This document shows, one piece after another, positions 1-8,617 of a stretch of DNA of 37,526 nucleotides. Position numbers and translations under genes: made by a program. Source of the DNA: JBEHWX01 sp048498995. GTDB lineage: Bacteria > Bacteroidota > Ignavibacteria > OLB7. The stretch spans positions 1-37,526 of the forward strand of contig JBEHWX010000058.1 in assembly GCA_048498995.1 (NCBI GenBank). The letters run 5' to 3'. Position 1 is the stretch's first letter. Every line of letters starts with the position of its first letter. The notes under the pieces are model-generated. The model was given only the letters and a program-made list of their open reading frames with translations. It searched no databases and was not told where the DNA came from.

Positions 1-260
1 CTTCTTATTGCCGTCATCGGGCCCCCGCTCCAATGTGGCGGTGACTTCATGATTCATCATTCTCACTTCTTATTGCCGTCATCGGGCCTCTGCTCCAATG
101 TGGCGGTGATTTCATGATTCATCATTCTCACTTCTTATTGCCGTCATCGGGCCCCCGCTCCAATGTGGCGGTGACTTCATGATTCATCATTCTCACTTCT
201 TATTGCCGTCATCGGGCCTCTGCTCCAATCTGGCGGTGATTTCATGATTCATCATTCTCA
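1..260. repeat. 65-bp tandem repeat, four copies in an alternating ABAB pattern
   Basis: Four head-to-tail units start at 1, 66, 131 and 196. Units 1 and 3 share cccccgct and gtgacttcat; units 2 and 4 share cctctgct and gtgatttcat, so the array is really a 130-bp dimer present twice. Unit 4 has one further change (caatc for caatg). Each unit contains the dispersed motif TTCATGATTCATCATTCTCA. The array starts at the first base of the window, so its true length is unknown. There are no unique spacers. Confidence 0.95.
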
Positions 261-866
261 CTTCTCAATTCTCTTCAGCTTCCATGTTTTCACGGTTTCG
301 TAGGTGGGGCCGGAGCGGTCGAGGGTGCTGCGGATCAAGAGCAGCTCGCTCACCTCGCAGAGCAGGGAGCGGCAGTCGCGCGCGATCATGTCGTCGATCA
401 GCTCGCGGACATGGCTGAACGGCGGGCGGACGCGTCCGATGGTGATATGCGGCTTGAACCGCTTTTCCTCCGGCGGCAGCCCGATCCGCCGCGCCCAGAG
501 CTCCGTCCGCTTCTGCAGGTGGCGCAGGTGATCCAGATCGCGCTCGGTCGCGGCCGCCACCCCGGTCCAGAGCACCTTCGGCGCCCTGAGCAGAGGAAAC
601 GCGCCGAGCCCCTCCACCCGAAGCAGAAACGAGCTCCCCATCTCCTCCTCGTCCGGAATCCGCTGCGCCGCCGCGAACGCCGTGTCGTTCAGTTCGCCGA
701 GAAAGCGGAGCGTCAGGTGGATGTTCCGAGGCGACGTCCACTTCACGTCGGCGCGGTGCCGTTGCAGCTCGCCGACCAGATCGGCCACGTAGCGGGTCAC
801 CTCCGGTGAGAACTTCACGGCGAAGAAGCAGCGATGGGTCGTGTTGAAGTCGGGATGCATCGGCAT
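258..866 (-). CDS. thpR: RNA 2',3'-cyclic phosphodiesterase (2H family, LigT/ThpR)
   Basis: A 202-residue 2H phosphoesterase. Members open 2',3'-cyclic phosphates to 2'-phosphates and can ligate tRNA halves in vitro; the enzyme is cytosolic. Both signature motifs are visible: HLTL near residues 50-53 and HITI near 140-143, about 90 residues apart as in the family, and the N-terminal RCFFAVKF strand is typical. The frame is open upstream to 989, but that would overlap the divergent protease gene and add a non-homologous leader. I chose the ATG at 866; the ATG at 860 is equally possible, and neither has a clear Shine-Dalgarno. The last codons (ending RIEK) and the TGA lie in the edge of the dispersed AT-rich repeat, which therefore defines the C-terminus. 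Confidence 0.9.
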   Translation of the reverse strand: MPMHPDFNTTHRCFFAVKFSPEVTRYVADLVGELQRHRADVKWTSPRNIHLTLRFLGELNDTAFAAAQRIPDEEEMGSSFLLRVEGLGAFPLLRAPKVLWTGVAAATERDLDHLRHLQKRTELWARRIGLPPEEKRFKPHITIGRVRPPFSHVRELIDDMIARDCRSLLCEVSELLLIRSTLDRSGPTYETVKTWKLKRIEK

Positions 867-949
867 GTCTGGCTGGTTCGATCGCCAAGTGGCGAAGCGG
901 CGCGCTCCCGGCGCTCCAATCTCCGCGGGAAACGTATACTTGGCGCTCA

Positions 950-2677
950 ATGATACGGAAGATGAGCCCGATGACCAGTCATGATCCATCCGGACGCGCC
1001 CCCTCCCCGGAGGGAGTGCCGGAGCAGATGCCGGAGCAGGTTTCGGATACGATGCGGGAGCCCGCCCCGATGGCGTCCGACGCGGCGCCTGTCGACGCGG
1101 CGCCCATCGCCGCCGCCGCCGGCGTGCCGGCCGATGAGATCCCCACGATCGGCGGAGCCGACGCGGACGACGCCCCTTCCTCCGGGGATGCTTCCGGAGC
1201 GGATATCCCGGACGTCGATGAGCCCGCCTCCGCCGCGGAGCCGGGGCCGGTGCTCTGTCCGGTCTGCGGCGCGGCGGAGGAGAGCGACGCCAACGGCGCG
1301 TTCATCCCGTTCGATCTCTACCCGACCGAGCAGCGGGAGCTGCTGGCACGTGCGCTTGCCGAGCGCGATCCCGCGTGGCTCGCCGGCGGGCTGGCCCACC
1401 TCGGGTGTCTGCGGGCGCTGGAGCGGGAGCTGCAGCGGAAGCAGATCGTGACCGAGGGAGGAGAGGCGTTCTACGTCGATCCCGATCTCGGCGGCATCCC
1501 GATCATGCCGACGCCGGAGCGGATGGAGGGGAGCGTCCGTTTCACCGGACGTGGCGTCACCATCGCCTTCGTCGACAGCGCGTTCTACCCGCATCCCGAT
1601 CTGGTCTACCCGGCGCGGCGGATCGTCGCGGTTTACGACGCCGTGCGCGGCCGGATGATGCGTGACTTCTACGAGCTGGCCGGGACGGATCCGAAGCCGG
1701 AGATGTGGCATGGCACCATGACCGCCTGCGCCGCCGCCGGGAACGGCTACGAATCGCACGGACGTTACCGAGGGCTGGCGAGCGACGCGCGCGTGGTGCT
1801 GATCCGGACGATGACGCGCGCCTACCGGATCCAGACGCCGCAGGTGGTGCGCGCGCTCACCTGGATCAAACGGAACCACGAGCGCTACGGCATCCGCGTG
1901 GTGAACATGTCGATCGGCGTGGACGAGTTCACCGACTCGATGGAGCACCCGGTGATCGCGCTGGTCGAAGAGCTCGCGGCGCGTGGTATCGTGGTGGTGG
2001 CCGCCTCCGGCAACAATCCGATGAATCCGATCAAGCCTCCCGGCTCAGCACCCTCGGCCATCACGGCCGGCGGCTACAACGACCGGAACTCCACCGAGTG
2101 GATGCGTCGCGAGCTGTGGCATTTCTCCTATGGCGGCACCCCGAACGGCGCGCGCAAGCCGGAGCTGCTGGCCCCCTCGATCTGGGTGGCCGCGCCGATC
2201 CTGCCGCGCACGGCGGTGCGCGAGGAGTCGCGGGCCCTCCTCCGGATGGCCGCCGCCGATGACGACGCGCTGCTGCGGATGATCCCGGAGCAGGCGCCCC
2301 ACACCACGATCGCCGATAAGCTGATGGCCGCGACCGATCCGCTTCTGGCGCGCTCGGCGGTGCTCCGCAGGATCGCCGACGAGAAGCTTATCACCGCCGC
2401 CTACAAGCATGTGGATGGAACGTCGTTCGCCTCGCCGATCATCGCATCGATCGTGGCGCAGATGCTGGAGGCGCGGCCGAACCTGAACCCGGCCGAGGTG
2501 AAGGAGATCCTGACGGCGACCGCCGACCCGCTGCCGAACGTGCCGGCCGAAGTGCAGGGATACGGCATCGTCAACGCCGCGAAGGCGCTCGAGATGACGC
2601 TCACGCTGGTGCGCCCGCCGGAGTCCGCCGAGGGGCACGCCAGGCCCGGCGCCGGCGACCTGCTGCTGCGCGATTAA
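950..2677 (+). CDS. Subtilisin-like S8 serine protease with N-terminal Cys motif
   Basis: A 575-residue S8 (subtilase) peptidase. The catalytic triad is readable: Asp209 in FVDSAF, His254 in WHGT and Ser492 in GTSFASP, with the oxyanion Asn355 in ASGNN. Residues 415-485 form an insertion between the Asn and Ser blocks. No signal peptide is seen. The N-terminus is instead about 100 residues of acidic, Ala/Pro-rich low-complexity sequence followed by CPVC (103-106) and HLGC (150-153), a possible zinc site. An intracellular protease is therefore more likely than a secreted one. ATG 950 is the longest start; ATG 971 has a better purine-rich GGAAGA upstream. The gene is divergent from thpR, with about 83 bp between them. 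Substrate unknown. Confidence 0.9.
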   Translation: MIRKMSPMTSHDPSGRAPSPEGVPEQMPEQVSDTMREPAPMASDAAPVDAAPIAAAAGVPADEIPTIGGADADDAPSSGDASGADIPDVDEPASAAEPGPVLCPVCGAAEESDANGAFIPFDLYPTEQRELLARALAERDPAWLAGGLAHLGCLRALERELQRKQIVTEGGEAFYVDPDLGGIPIMPTPERMEGSVRFTGRGVTIAFVDSAFYPHPDLVYPARRIVAVYDAVRGRMMRDFYELAGTDPKPEMWHGTMTACAAAGNGYESHGRYRGLASDARVVLIRTMTRAYRIQTPQVVRALTWIKRNHERYGIRVVNMSIGVDEFTDSMEHPVIALVEELAARGIVVVAASGNNPMNPIKPPGSAPSAITAGGYNDRNSTEWMRRELWHFSYGGTPNGARKPELLAPSIWVAAPILPRTAVREESRALLRMAAADDDALLRMIPEQAPHTTIADKLMAATDPLLARSAVLRRIADEKLITAAYKHVDGTSFASPIIASIVAQMLEARPNLNPAEVKEILTATADPLPNVPAEVQGYGIVNAAKALEMTLTLVRPPESAEGHARPGAGDLLLRD

Positions 2678-2734
2678 TGTGTGGCGCATCGCGTCGAGGC
2701 TCCGGCCATCGACGTTCCCATAATCGACGCTCCG

Positions 2735-3064
2735 GTAGCCGCGGGTCTTCAGCCGCGCTCATGTCGGGACAGATCAACGCTCGGGTAGCCGCGGGTCTTC
2801 AGCCCGCGCTTGTGCCGTCGCATGCCGAAGAGCGCACGCTGAAGACATGCGCCTACCGATGCGCGATGCCGGGATCGCATGGCCGCGAAGAGCGCACGCT
2901 GAAGACGTGCGCCTACCGATGCGCGATGCCGGGATCGCATGGCCGCGAAGAGCGCACGCTGAAGACATGCGCCACCAATGCGCCAATCGCCGCGTGACCC
3001 GTGCGGGCGGCTCCCGTGGCCGCCCCCTCCCGCACCTACCAAAGGGTGGAAGACACGCGGCTAC
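2735..3064. repeat. Cluster of REP-like stem-loops with conserved TCTTCAG loop
   Basis: Two plus-orientation copies (2735-2757 and 2785-2810) face three minus-orientation copies (about 2832-2855, 2892-2915, 2952-2973) and a half copy (3049-3064). The core is GTAGSCGC..., then loop TCTTCAG, then the complementary arm. The stem is CGCGGG/CCCGCG in one copy and CGCACG/CGTGCG in others, so paired positions change together. The first copy has lost one stem base. The half copy overlaps the next gene's stop: its conserved GTAG supplies the TAG at 3061-3063. The opposing copies resemble REP/BIME clusters. The open frame at 2677-2997 is a translation of these repeats. Confidence 0.8.
2826..2973. repeat. 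60-bp tandem repeat, about 2.5 copies
   Basis: Units start at 2826, 2886 and 2946, each holding one minus-orientation REP-like hairpin plus a spacer with gatgccgggatcgcat. Units 1 and 2 differ at only one base inside the hairpin (gacatgc versus gacgtgc). The third unit loses register after 2973. Near-identity suggests recent duplication. Confidence 0.93.
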
Positions 3065-4542
3065 CGGATTCTTCCGGTCACCGCGAACATGAAGCCGAGC
3101 TTGTAGTCGCGCTGCACGGGGAGCGGGTCCGGAAGGGAGGCGGGGATCGGATCGCCGATGCGGAATCCGCCGGCGAGCTCGCTGATCCGCGCGGCGTGGC
3201 CGGCGAAGGTCAGCAGCAGGTTGTCGTTGATCGCACCGATCGTCAGCCCCAGCATGTACTGCCCATCCCCCTCCAGGAAATTGCTCCCGAGCACGTAGCC
3301 GATGCTCAACCCCGCCGACATATCCTTCTCCCCGAACCAGCTCCAGTGCGCCGCGTGGAAGTTCAGCGCCAGAAGCGTGCTCGGGATGAACCGCGAGTTG
3401 TACTTGTAGCCGAAGACCGTCCCGAGCGTGTCGGCCACCTTCCCGCTCTGACGGACGTAGCTGACCTCGCGCAGCGAGCTGAAGCCGAAGCCGGCGCTCA
3501 CCGAGATGCTCCGCGCCTCGCCGATCTGGAGCTGCACCGCCCCGACCCGTTTCTCCCCCTCGTCGCGCGAGCGGAGGTTGCGCCGGAAGATCTCCACCTG
3601 CACCGCCGACGGACGCCCCTCGGTATACGGATAGAGAAGCTCCGTGAAGGAGCCCCCGCTGCCGGCCGCGTAGATCACGCGCGTCAGATCCTCGAACTGC
3701 TGGCGTCGCGCGGCCAGATCGCCGATGTAGCGGTCGATCGCGTCGACGTAGGCGCGCAGTCCGGACATCTGCGACTCCCGCTCCTCCTGCACGTGCGCGC
3801 GGCACTCGGCCGGCGCTCCCTCGATGATCCGTCCGAGCTCGCCGAACCGCGTGTCGACCTCCCGCAGGCTCGCGCGCAGCCGATCAAGGCGCGAGCGGGC
3901 GTCGGTCAGGTGGATCATCCCGTCGAGCAGCGGCAGCAGCTTCGTGGCCTGGTCCAGCGCGGCGTCGCAGTTGATCCGGTCGTTGTCGGTGCTCAGCAGA
4001 AACGCGTCGTACTGGCTCACGCCGTTGTCGAGCTGATCCTTCTGTCCCTCGTACTCCCGACGGAACGCGTCGATGCTCTCCTGGATCCCCGCGATCCTCT
4101 CCTCCTGTCCCTTCATGTCGTCGGCCGAGCAGGGGGAGCCGCCTCCCTTGAACGAGGTGATCAGCTCGTCGATGGTGAAGCGGGCGGTCTGCTGGAAGCG
4201 TGGAAGCTTGTCGCGGAAGATCGGGCCGAGCGGTGTGAGGAAGTCCGAGGCGATCGCCGGCTGGAGCGGGTTGGCGGTCACGTCGAAACGGTAGGCGTAC
4301 TTGTAGGGGTTCTTGTTCCTGACGATCACCTCCACGCGATCCCCCTCCAGAAACCGGGTCGAGCCCTCCAGGATGCCGCCGGTGTTGGCGTCGACGACCA
4401 CGAAATTCCGGAGCCGTTCGTTCGGCGCCGGCTCGCCGCACTTGCCGGCCGGCTGGGCATGAACGGCGATGGTCATCATCAGCAGCAGCGGAAGCCAGAG
4501 ATGCGCCAGCGGGCGCGTCGCAAAGCGCTGGGAGGTAGCCAT
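3061..4542 (-). CDS. Exported coiled-coil protein with C-terminal beta-rich domain, unknown function
   Basis: A 493-residue protein I do not recognise. ATG 4542 is chosen because GAGGA lies six bases upstream and it begins a good signal peptide (hydrophobic core about 12-27, cleavage after AHAQ at about 30). Residues 40-100 look like a small beta-domain. Residues 140-290 are helical and charged with coiled-coil character and several Cys (138, 192, 247). From about 335 the sequence alternates like outer-membrane beta-strands, with blocks such as ISVSAGFGF, GLSIGYVLGS and YMLGLTIGA, ending KLGFMFAVTGRIR rather than in an aromatic residue. An envelope protein, perhaps outer-membrane, is likely. 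It lies downstream of the histidine kinase on the same strand, 223 bp away. The TAG stop is supplied by a REP-like half copy. Confidence 0.75.
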   Translation of the reverse strand: MATSQRFATRPLAHLWLPLLLMMTIAVHAQPAGKCGEPAPNERLRNFVVVDANTGGILEGSTRFLEGDRVEVIVRNKNPYKYAYRFDVTANPLQPAIASDFLTPLGPIFRDKLPRFQQTARFTIDELITSFKGGGSPCSADDMKGQEERIAGIQESIDAFRREYEGQKDQLDNGVSQYDAFLLSTDNDRINCDAALDQATKLLPLLDGMIHLTDARSRLDRLRASLREVDTRFGELGRIIEGAPAECRAHVQEERESQMSGLRAYVDAIDRYIGDLAARRQQFEDLTRVIYAAGSGGSFTELLYPYTEGRPSAVQVEIFRRNLRSRDEGEKRVGAVQLQIGEARSISVSAGFGFSSLREVSYVRQSGKVADTLGTVFGYKYNSRFIPSTLLALNFHAAHWSWFGEKDMSAGLSIGYVLGSNFLEGDGQYMLGLTIGAINDNLLLTFAGHAARISELAGGFRIGDPIPASLPDPLPVQRDYKLGFMFAVTGRIR

Positions 4543-4682
4543 TGTGAATCCTCGTGATGACGGAGCAGGTGAATCGCGTCGCCGGCGCGCCGAAGGGGTG
4601 GAGGAGAACGTGCGCGGCAACCGGCGGGCATGGTCGGAGCGTCCCGCGCGCGCTGGGGGCGGCGTCGGCTCCGGATATCGAA

Positions 4683-4700
4683 CGATTCGGGCACGAATCG
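4683..4700 (-). terminator. Small hairpin after the histidine kinase gene
   Basis: CGATTCG and CGAATCG form a perfect 7-bp stem around a four-base loop, about 66 bases downstream of the kinase stop. On the minus strand it is followed by TTCGATAT. It may be a weak terminator; the stem is short, so confidence is low. Confidence 0.3.
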
Positions 4701-4765
4701 CGGCGGAAAATAGTCCGGCGCGCCCTCGGAATCAACGCTCGCCGGTTGGTGAGCGCCCCCGGGAA

Positions 4766-7700
4766 TCAGCCGAGGAGCCGATCGATCGTTGCGTGGAGCG
4801 TGCTGGCGGTGACCGGGCGGATCAGCATGGTGCCGTGATGCGCCCCGTCGAGCGCGCGGGCCGCGTCGCTCACCACGATCATCCGTTGCCGGCCGGAGCG
4901 TCGAAGCTCCTCCAGCAGGGAATCCGCCCCCTGTCCGAGTCCCATGCTGCCGACCACGATGTCGAACTCCTGATGCTCGGCCAGCTCGCCGACGAGCGCG
5001 GGATCGAACGCGGTGTACAGCTGTAATCCCCGCCGCTCCATCAGCATCCGCATCAGCCCGTCGCCGTCGCGATGGTCGTCGATCACCAGCACCTTCGCCT
5101 CGCGGATGGAGGCCGGCGCCGGCTCGACGCGCGGCGCTCCCGCGGTGGCCGGGGCCAGCGGAAGGGTGACCGTGAAGGCCGCTCCCTGTCCCTCCCCCGG
5201 GCTTGCCGCGCGCACCGTGCCGCCATGCATCTCGACGATCGAACGGGTGATCGCCAGTCCGAGCCCGAGCCCTTCCCGACGGATCGACGCTTCGGATTCC
5301 CCCTGCACGAACGCGTCGAAGATCGAGTCGACCATCGTGGCCGGAATGCCGATGCCGCTGTCGGCGACCGTCACCTCCAGCTCGGTCGCGGTGGATCGGG
5401 TGGCGATGGTGATATGCCCGCCGGCCGGGGTGAACTTGACGGCGTTCTTCAGAAGATTCCAGAACACCTGCTGCAGCCGTGCCGCGTCGCCGACGAACAG
5501 ATCCTCTCCGGCGGCCAGATCGATCACCACCATCAGCCGCTTGCCGCGGATATCCGCGCGGCAGATCTCGAGCGCGCTCCTGAGCAGGGAATGCACCGAC
5601 ACCTCGCGCGGATCGAGCGAGAGCTTCCCCTTGATGATGCGCGTCAGATCGAGCAGGTCGTCGATCAGCCGCGCCTCCAGCTCGATGTTGCGGCCGATCA
5701 CCTCGACGAGCTGGGCCAGATCGGCCGGCAGGTCGTCGTCGCGCAGGGCATGCACGGCCGCGAGCGCCGGGGTGAGCGGCGTGCGGAGCTCGTGGCTGAG
5801 CACGGCCAGGAACCGGTCCTTCGCGGCGTTGGCGTCGCGCGCCTCGCCGTAGAGCCGTGCGTTGTCGATCGCGGTGGCGGCGCGTCGCGCCAGATCCTCG
5901 CCGAGCGCGAGGTCGTCCGGCGTGAAGTGCTCGCCGTCGCGCGTCAGCCCCAGCATCAGCAGGCCGACCATCCGGCCATGCGCGGCGATCGGGAGGATCA
6001 TGAACGAGGTGGGATGCATCGCCACCATGATCTCGGCGAGCTCGGGATCCTGTTCCTTCCAGAACTCGATGTTCGCGTCGTACTCGGCGATCAGCAGCGG
6101 CTCGCCGGTTCGCATCACGATGCCGGTGGGGCTGGCGGCGTTCCGCGCGGAGATCGGGAAGATCTCCATCACCCGCCGGATCAGCGGCTCCTTCTCCGGC
6201 TCCGCGTGCGCCACCGCCCGGTCGGTCAGCGTGCCGTCGTCGAGCACTTCGAAGATCACGCAGTAATCGGCGACGAACGGCACCGCCAGACGTGCCAGGC
6301 TTTCGAGCGGCGTATCGCGATCGAGCGACGATGCGAGAATGGCGGATGCCTCGGCCAGGAACGACGAGCGGCGCAGCGCCTTCTCGGCCAGCGCGTGCGC
6401 TTCCCGCTCGGCCGTCAGCAGCCGCAGCCGCTCCTCGGCCGCGCTCTTCCACGCGGTGATGTCCAGGCAGGCGCCGATCACGTGGGTCACTTTCCCGGCC
6501 TCGTCGAAGAAGGGGCGCCCGGTGTCGACGAGCCAGTGAACGCTGGCGTCCGGCCAGATCACGCGATACTCCACCTCGAAGTGATGGCCGCTCTCGACAG
6601 CGTCGTTGATGGCGCGCACGGCCGCCTCGCGATCCTCGGGATGGATCGCCGCCACGAATCCCTCGAACGTGGACTTCTCCGGCCCGAGCCCGAGGCCGAA
6701 CAGATGCTCCAGGTGCTCGTCGCGATCGGAGCGGTTGGCGGCCACATCCCAGCGGTAGGTGCCGGCCCCGGCGGCGGCGAGCGCCATGCGAAGGCGCTCG
6801 CGGCTTTCCTGCAGCGCGGCGTCGGCGCTCTTGCGCGCGGTGATGTCGGCGGTGGCGCCGAGCATGCGTACCGGCTTCCCCTCCTCGTCGTAGATCGTTC
6901 GTCCGGTGGTCGTCAGCCATCGCACCTCGCCGGTCGGATGCACCGTGCGGAACTCCGCCTCGTAGGTCGCGTGGCGCGCTATCGCGTCGTCGATCGCCTC
7001 GCGCACGCGCTGAAAGTCGTCGGGATGAATCATCCTGCTGAACGACGCGATCGTGCCGTCGAACTCCTCGCGCGTCACGCCGTGGAAGGCGTAGACCGGC
7101 TCGGACCATTCCACCCGATCCCTGAGGATATCCCAGTCCCAGACACCGACGTTGCCGGCGATGAGCGCCAGGCGAAGCCGCTCCTCGCTTTCGCGAAGCG
7201 CCTCCTCGGTCTCCTTGCGCGAGGTGATGTCCATGGCCAGGCCGGCCATGCGCGTCACCCGCCCCTGGTCGTCGACGATGGTGCGGCCGAGCGCGGCGAT
7301 CCAGCGCGTCCCCCGTCGGGGGTTGGCGATCCGGAACTCGACGTTCAGATCGGCCCGTTGCTCCACGGCGGCCAGCGCCGCCCGGTTCACCCGCTCGCGA
7401 TCCTCCGGGAGGATGCAGTCGAGCCAGGTCTGGTAGGAAGGGGGCACCTTCGCCGGATCGAGGCCGTAGAGCTCGTAGTAGATATCGGACCAGCGGACGA
7501 TGTGGTTGGCCACGTCCCACTCCCAGACGCCCGCGTCGGCGGCGCGCTGCGCCAGCCGAAGCCGCTCCTCGCTCTGGCGGAGCGCGTGCTCGGTCTGCCG
7601 CCGCGCGGTGATGTCGTGGTCGCGTCCCTGCACGCCGATCTGGCGCCCTTCCTCGTCGTGGATCGGACCCCAGCTGCAGAGGAGCCAGCGGACCTGGCCG

Positions 7701-8617
7701 TCGCGGGTGATGATCCGGACTTCCTCGTTCTGAAAGCCGTGGCCGGCGAAGACCCGATCGCAGAGCAGGCTCCAGCGCTCGCGATCATCCGGATGGAGGA
7801 TGCTCGGGAGCGAGCCGGCGTGGAGCTCGTCGATCCGGTAGCCGGTGGAATGCTCGAAGGCGGAGTTGACGTAGATCGGGCGGCGCTCCATGTCGAAGGC
7901 ATAGATCACGTCGACGGTGTGCTCGGCGATCAGCCGGAGTTTCCGTTCGGAGGAGGTGAGCGCCTCGGAGATCCGCTCCCGCTCGCTCATGTCGCGGAAG
8001 ATCGAGAGGAAGCGGGTGGCGGAGATCCGCGAGCCGGTTCCCTCCACCGGAATGTAGGCGCCGTCGTTGCGCCGGAGCCTCCGCGACTGCGTGGCCAGTC
8101 CGACGCTGAACAGCCCGGCCGCGGTTCCATCCTCCGTCGGTATCAGGTCGGCAAGCCTCTTGCCGATGAGCTCCCGTTCCGCGTAGCCGAGCATCGCAAG
8201 CGCGCCGGCGTTGGCCTCGAGCACCATGCCGTCGCTGTCGGTGATGATGATGCCGTCGCTTTCGCGCGCCATGATCGCGTGGTAGAGCTCCTCGTTGGCG
8301 CGGCGGCGCGCATCGGAGCGGCGCTTGTACGACATGAGCCAGGAGAAGAGGGCGGCGATCGTTCCCCAGGCCAGAACCCTGATCACGTCGCGGGTGTTGG
8401 TCGGCGCTAGCAATCGGGGGAAGCGAAGCAGGAGCGCCGTGGCGATGAAGACCGCCGTCGAGGCCAGCGCGGGAACTAGTCCGGCGCGCCACGCGATGGC
8501 GCCGACCGCGATGAAGTAGAGGAGGAAGATGCTCCTGGCGAGCATCGTGGAGAGGAGCGCCGTCAGCAGGATTGCCACCGCCGTCAGCGCAAGTGCGAGA
8601 GCGTATCGTTTGAACAT
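4766..8617 (-). CDS. Membrane-bound multi-PAS hybrid sensor histidine kinase with degenerate receiver
   Basis: A 1283-residue sensor kinase. Order: four or so N-terminal membrane helices (about 5-95, DUF4118-like), five PAS/PAC units (about 108-218, 226-341, 353-468, 481-596, 608-723), a GAF domain (about 750-922), HisKA with SHELRTPL (phospho-acceptor His942), HATPase with N box (Asn1058), DSGIGIP (1086-1092) and GLGLGLAI (1116-1123), then a receiver-like domain (1174-1283). The receiver keeps the acidic pair (Asp1180, Asp1181) and Ser1250, but the phospho-acceptor position is Ser1224 (IVVGSMG) and the usual Lys is Arg1267 (LIRP), so it is probably a pseudo-receiver. ATG 8617 has GGTGA eight bases upstream; ATG 8626 and GTG 8629 are alternatives. 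No response regulator gene lies nearby, so the partner is unknown. Confidence 0.93.
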   Translation of the reverse strand: MFKRYALALALTAVAILLTALLSTMLARSIFLLYFIAVGAIAWRAGLVPALASTAVFIATALLLRFPRLLAPTNTRDVIRVLAWGTIAALFSWLMSYKRRSDARRRANEELYHAIMARESDGIIITDSDGMVLEANAGALAMLGYAERELIGKRLADLIPTEDGTAAGLFSVGLATQSRRLRRNDGAYIPVEGTGSRISATRFLSIFRDMSERERISEALTSSERKLRLIAEHTVDVIYAFDMERRPIYVNSAFEHSTGYRIDELHAGSLPSILHPDDRERWSLLCDRVFAGHGFQNEEVRIITRDGQVRWLLCSWGPIHDEEGRQIGVQGRDHDITARRQTEHALRQSEERLRLAQRAADAGVWEWDVANHIVRWSDIYYELYGLDPAKVPPSYQTWLDCILPEDRERVNRAALAAVEQRADLNVEFRIANPRRGTRWIAALGRTIVDDQGRVTRMAGLAMDITSRKETEEALRESEERLRLALIAGNVGVWDWDILRDRVEWSEPVYAFHGVTREEFDGTIASFSRMIHPDDFQRVREAIDDAIARHATYEAEFRTVHPTGEVRWLTTTGRTIYDEEGKPVRMLGATADITARKSADAALQESRERLRMALAAAGAGTYRWDVAANRSDRDEHLEHLFGLGLGPEKSTFEGFVAAIHPEDREAAVRAINDAVESGHHFEVEYRVIWPDASVHWLVDTGRPFFDEAGKVTHVIGACLDITAWKSAAEERLRLLTAEREAHALAEKALRRSSFLAEASAILASSLDRDTPLESLARLAVPFVADYCVIFEVLDDGTLTDRAVAHAEPEKEPLIRRVMEIFPISARNAASPTGIVMRTGEPLLIAEYDANIEFWKEQDPELAEIMVAMHPTSFMILPIAAHGRMVGLLMLGLTRDGEHFTPDDLALGEDLARRAATAIDNARLYGEARDANAAKDRFLAVLSHELRTPLTPALAAVHALRDDDLPADLAQLVEVIGRNIELEARLIDDLLDLTRIIKGKLSLDPREVSVHSLLRSALEICRADIRGKRLMVVIDLAAGEDLFVGDAARLQQVFWNLLKNAVKFTPAGGHITIATRSTATELEVTVADSGIGIPATMVDSIFDAFVQGESEASIRREGLGLGLAITRSIVEMHGGTVRAASPGEGQGAAFTVTLPLAPATAGAPRVEPAPASIREAKVLVIDDHRDGDGLMRMLMERRGLQLYTAFDPALVGELAEHQEFDIVVGSMGLGQGADSLLEELRRSGRQRMIVVSDAARALDGAHHGTMLIRPVTASTLHATIDRLLG

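Noticed and set aside
1..260. CRISPR array
   Set aside because: Repeats are contiguous with no unique spacers, and no cas gene is near. The same holds for 21877-22050 and 2826-2973.
440..445. tRNA or rRNA genes
   Set aside because: I looked for TPsiC-like and anticodon-arm patterns and rRNA blocks across the window and saw none; a covariance scan would be decisive.
2677..2997. 106-residue frame after the protease gene
   Set aside because: It is a translation of the REP-like 60-bp repeats (identical 20-residue blocks) and lacks a start signal.
3001..4557. Long plus-strand frame opposite the 3061-4542 gene
   Set aside because: Arg/Glu/Asp-rich mirror frame; the minus strand has a signal peptide, Shine-Dalgarno and coherent domains.
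5072..8410. 1112-codon plus-strand open frame opposite the histidine kinase
   Set aside because: It is a mirror of the kinase in high-GC DNA, rich in Arg/His/Gly/Ala with no domain; the kinase strand has complete motifs.
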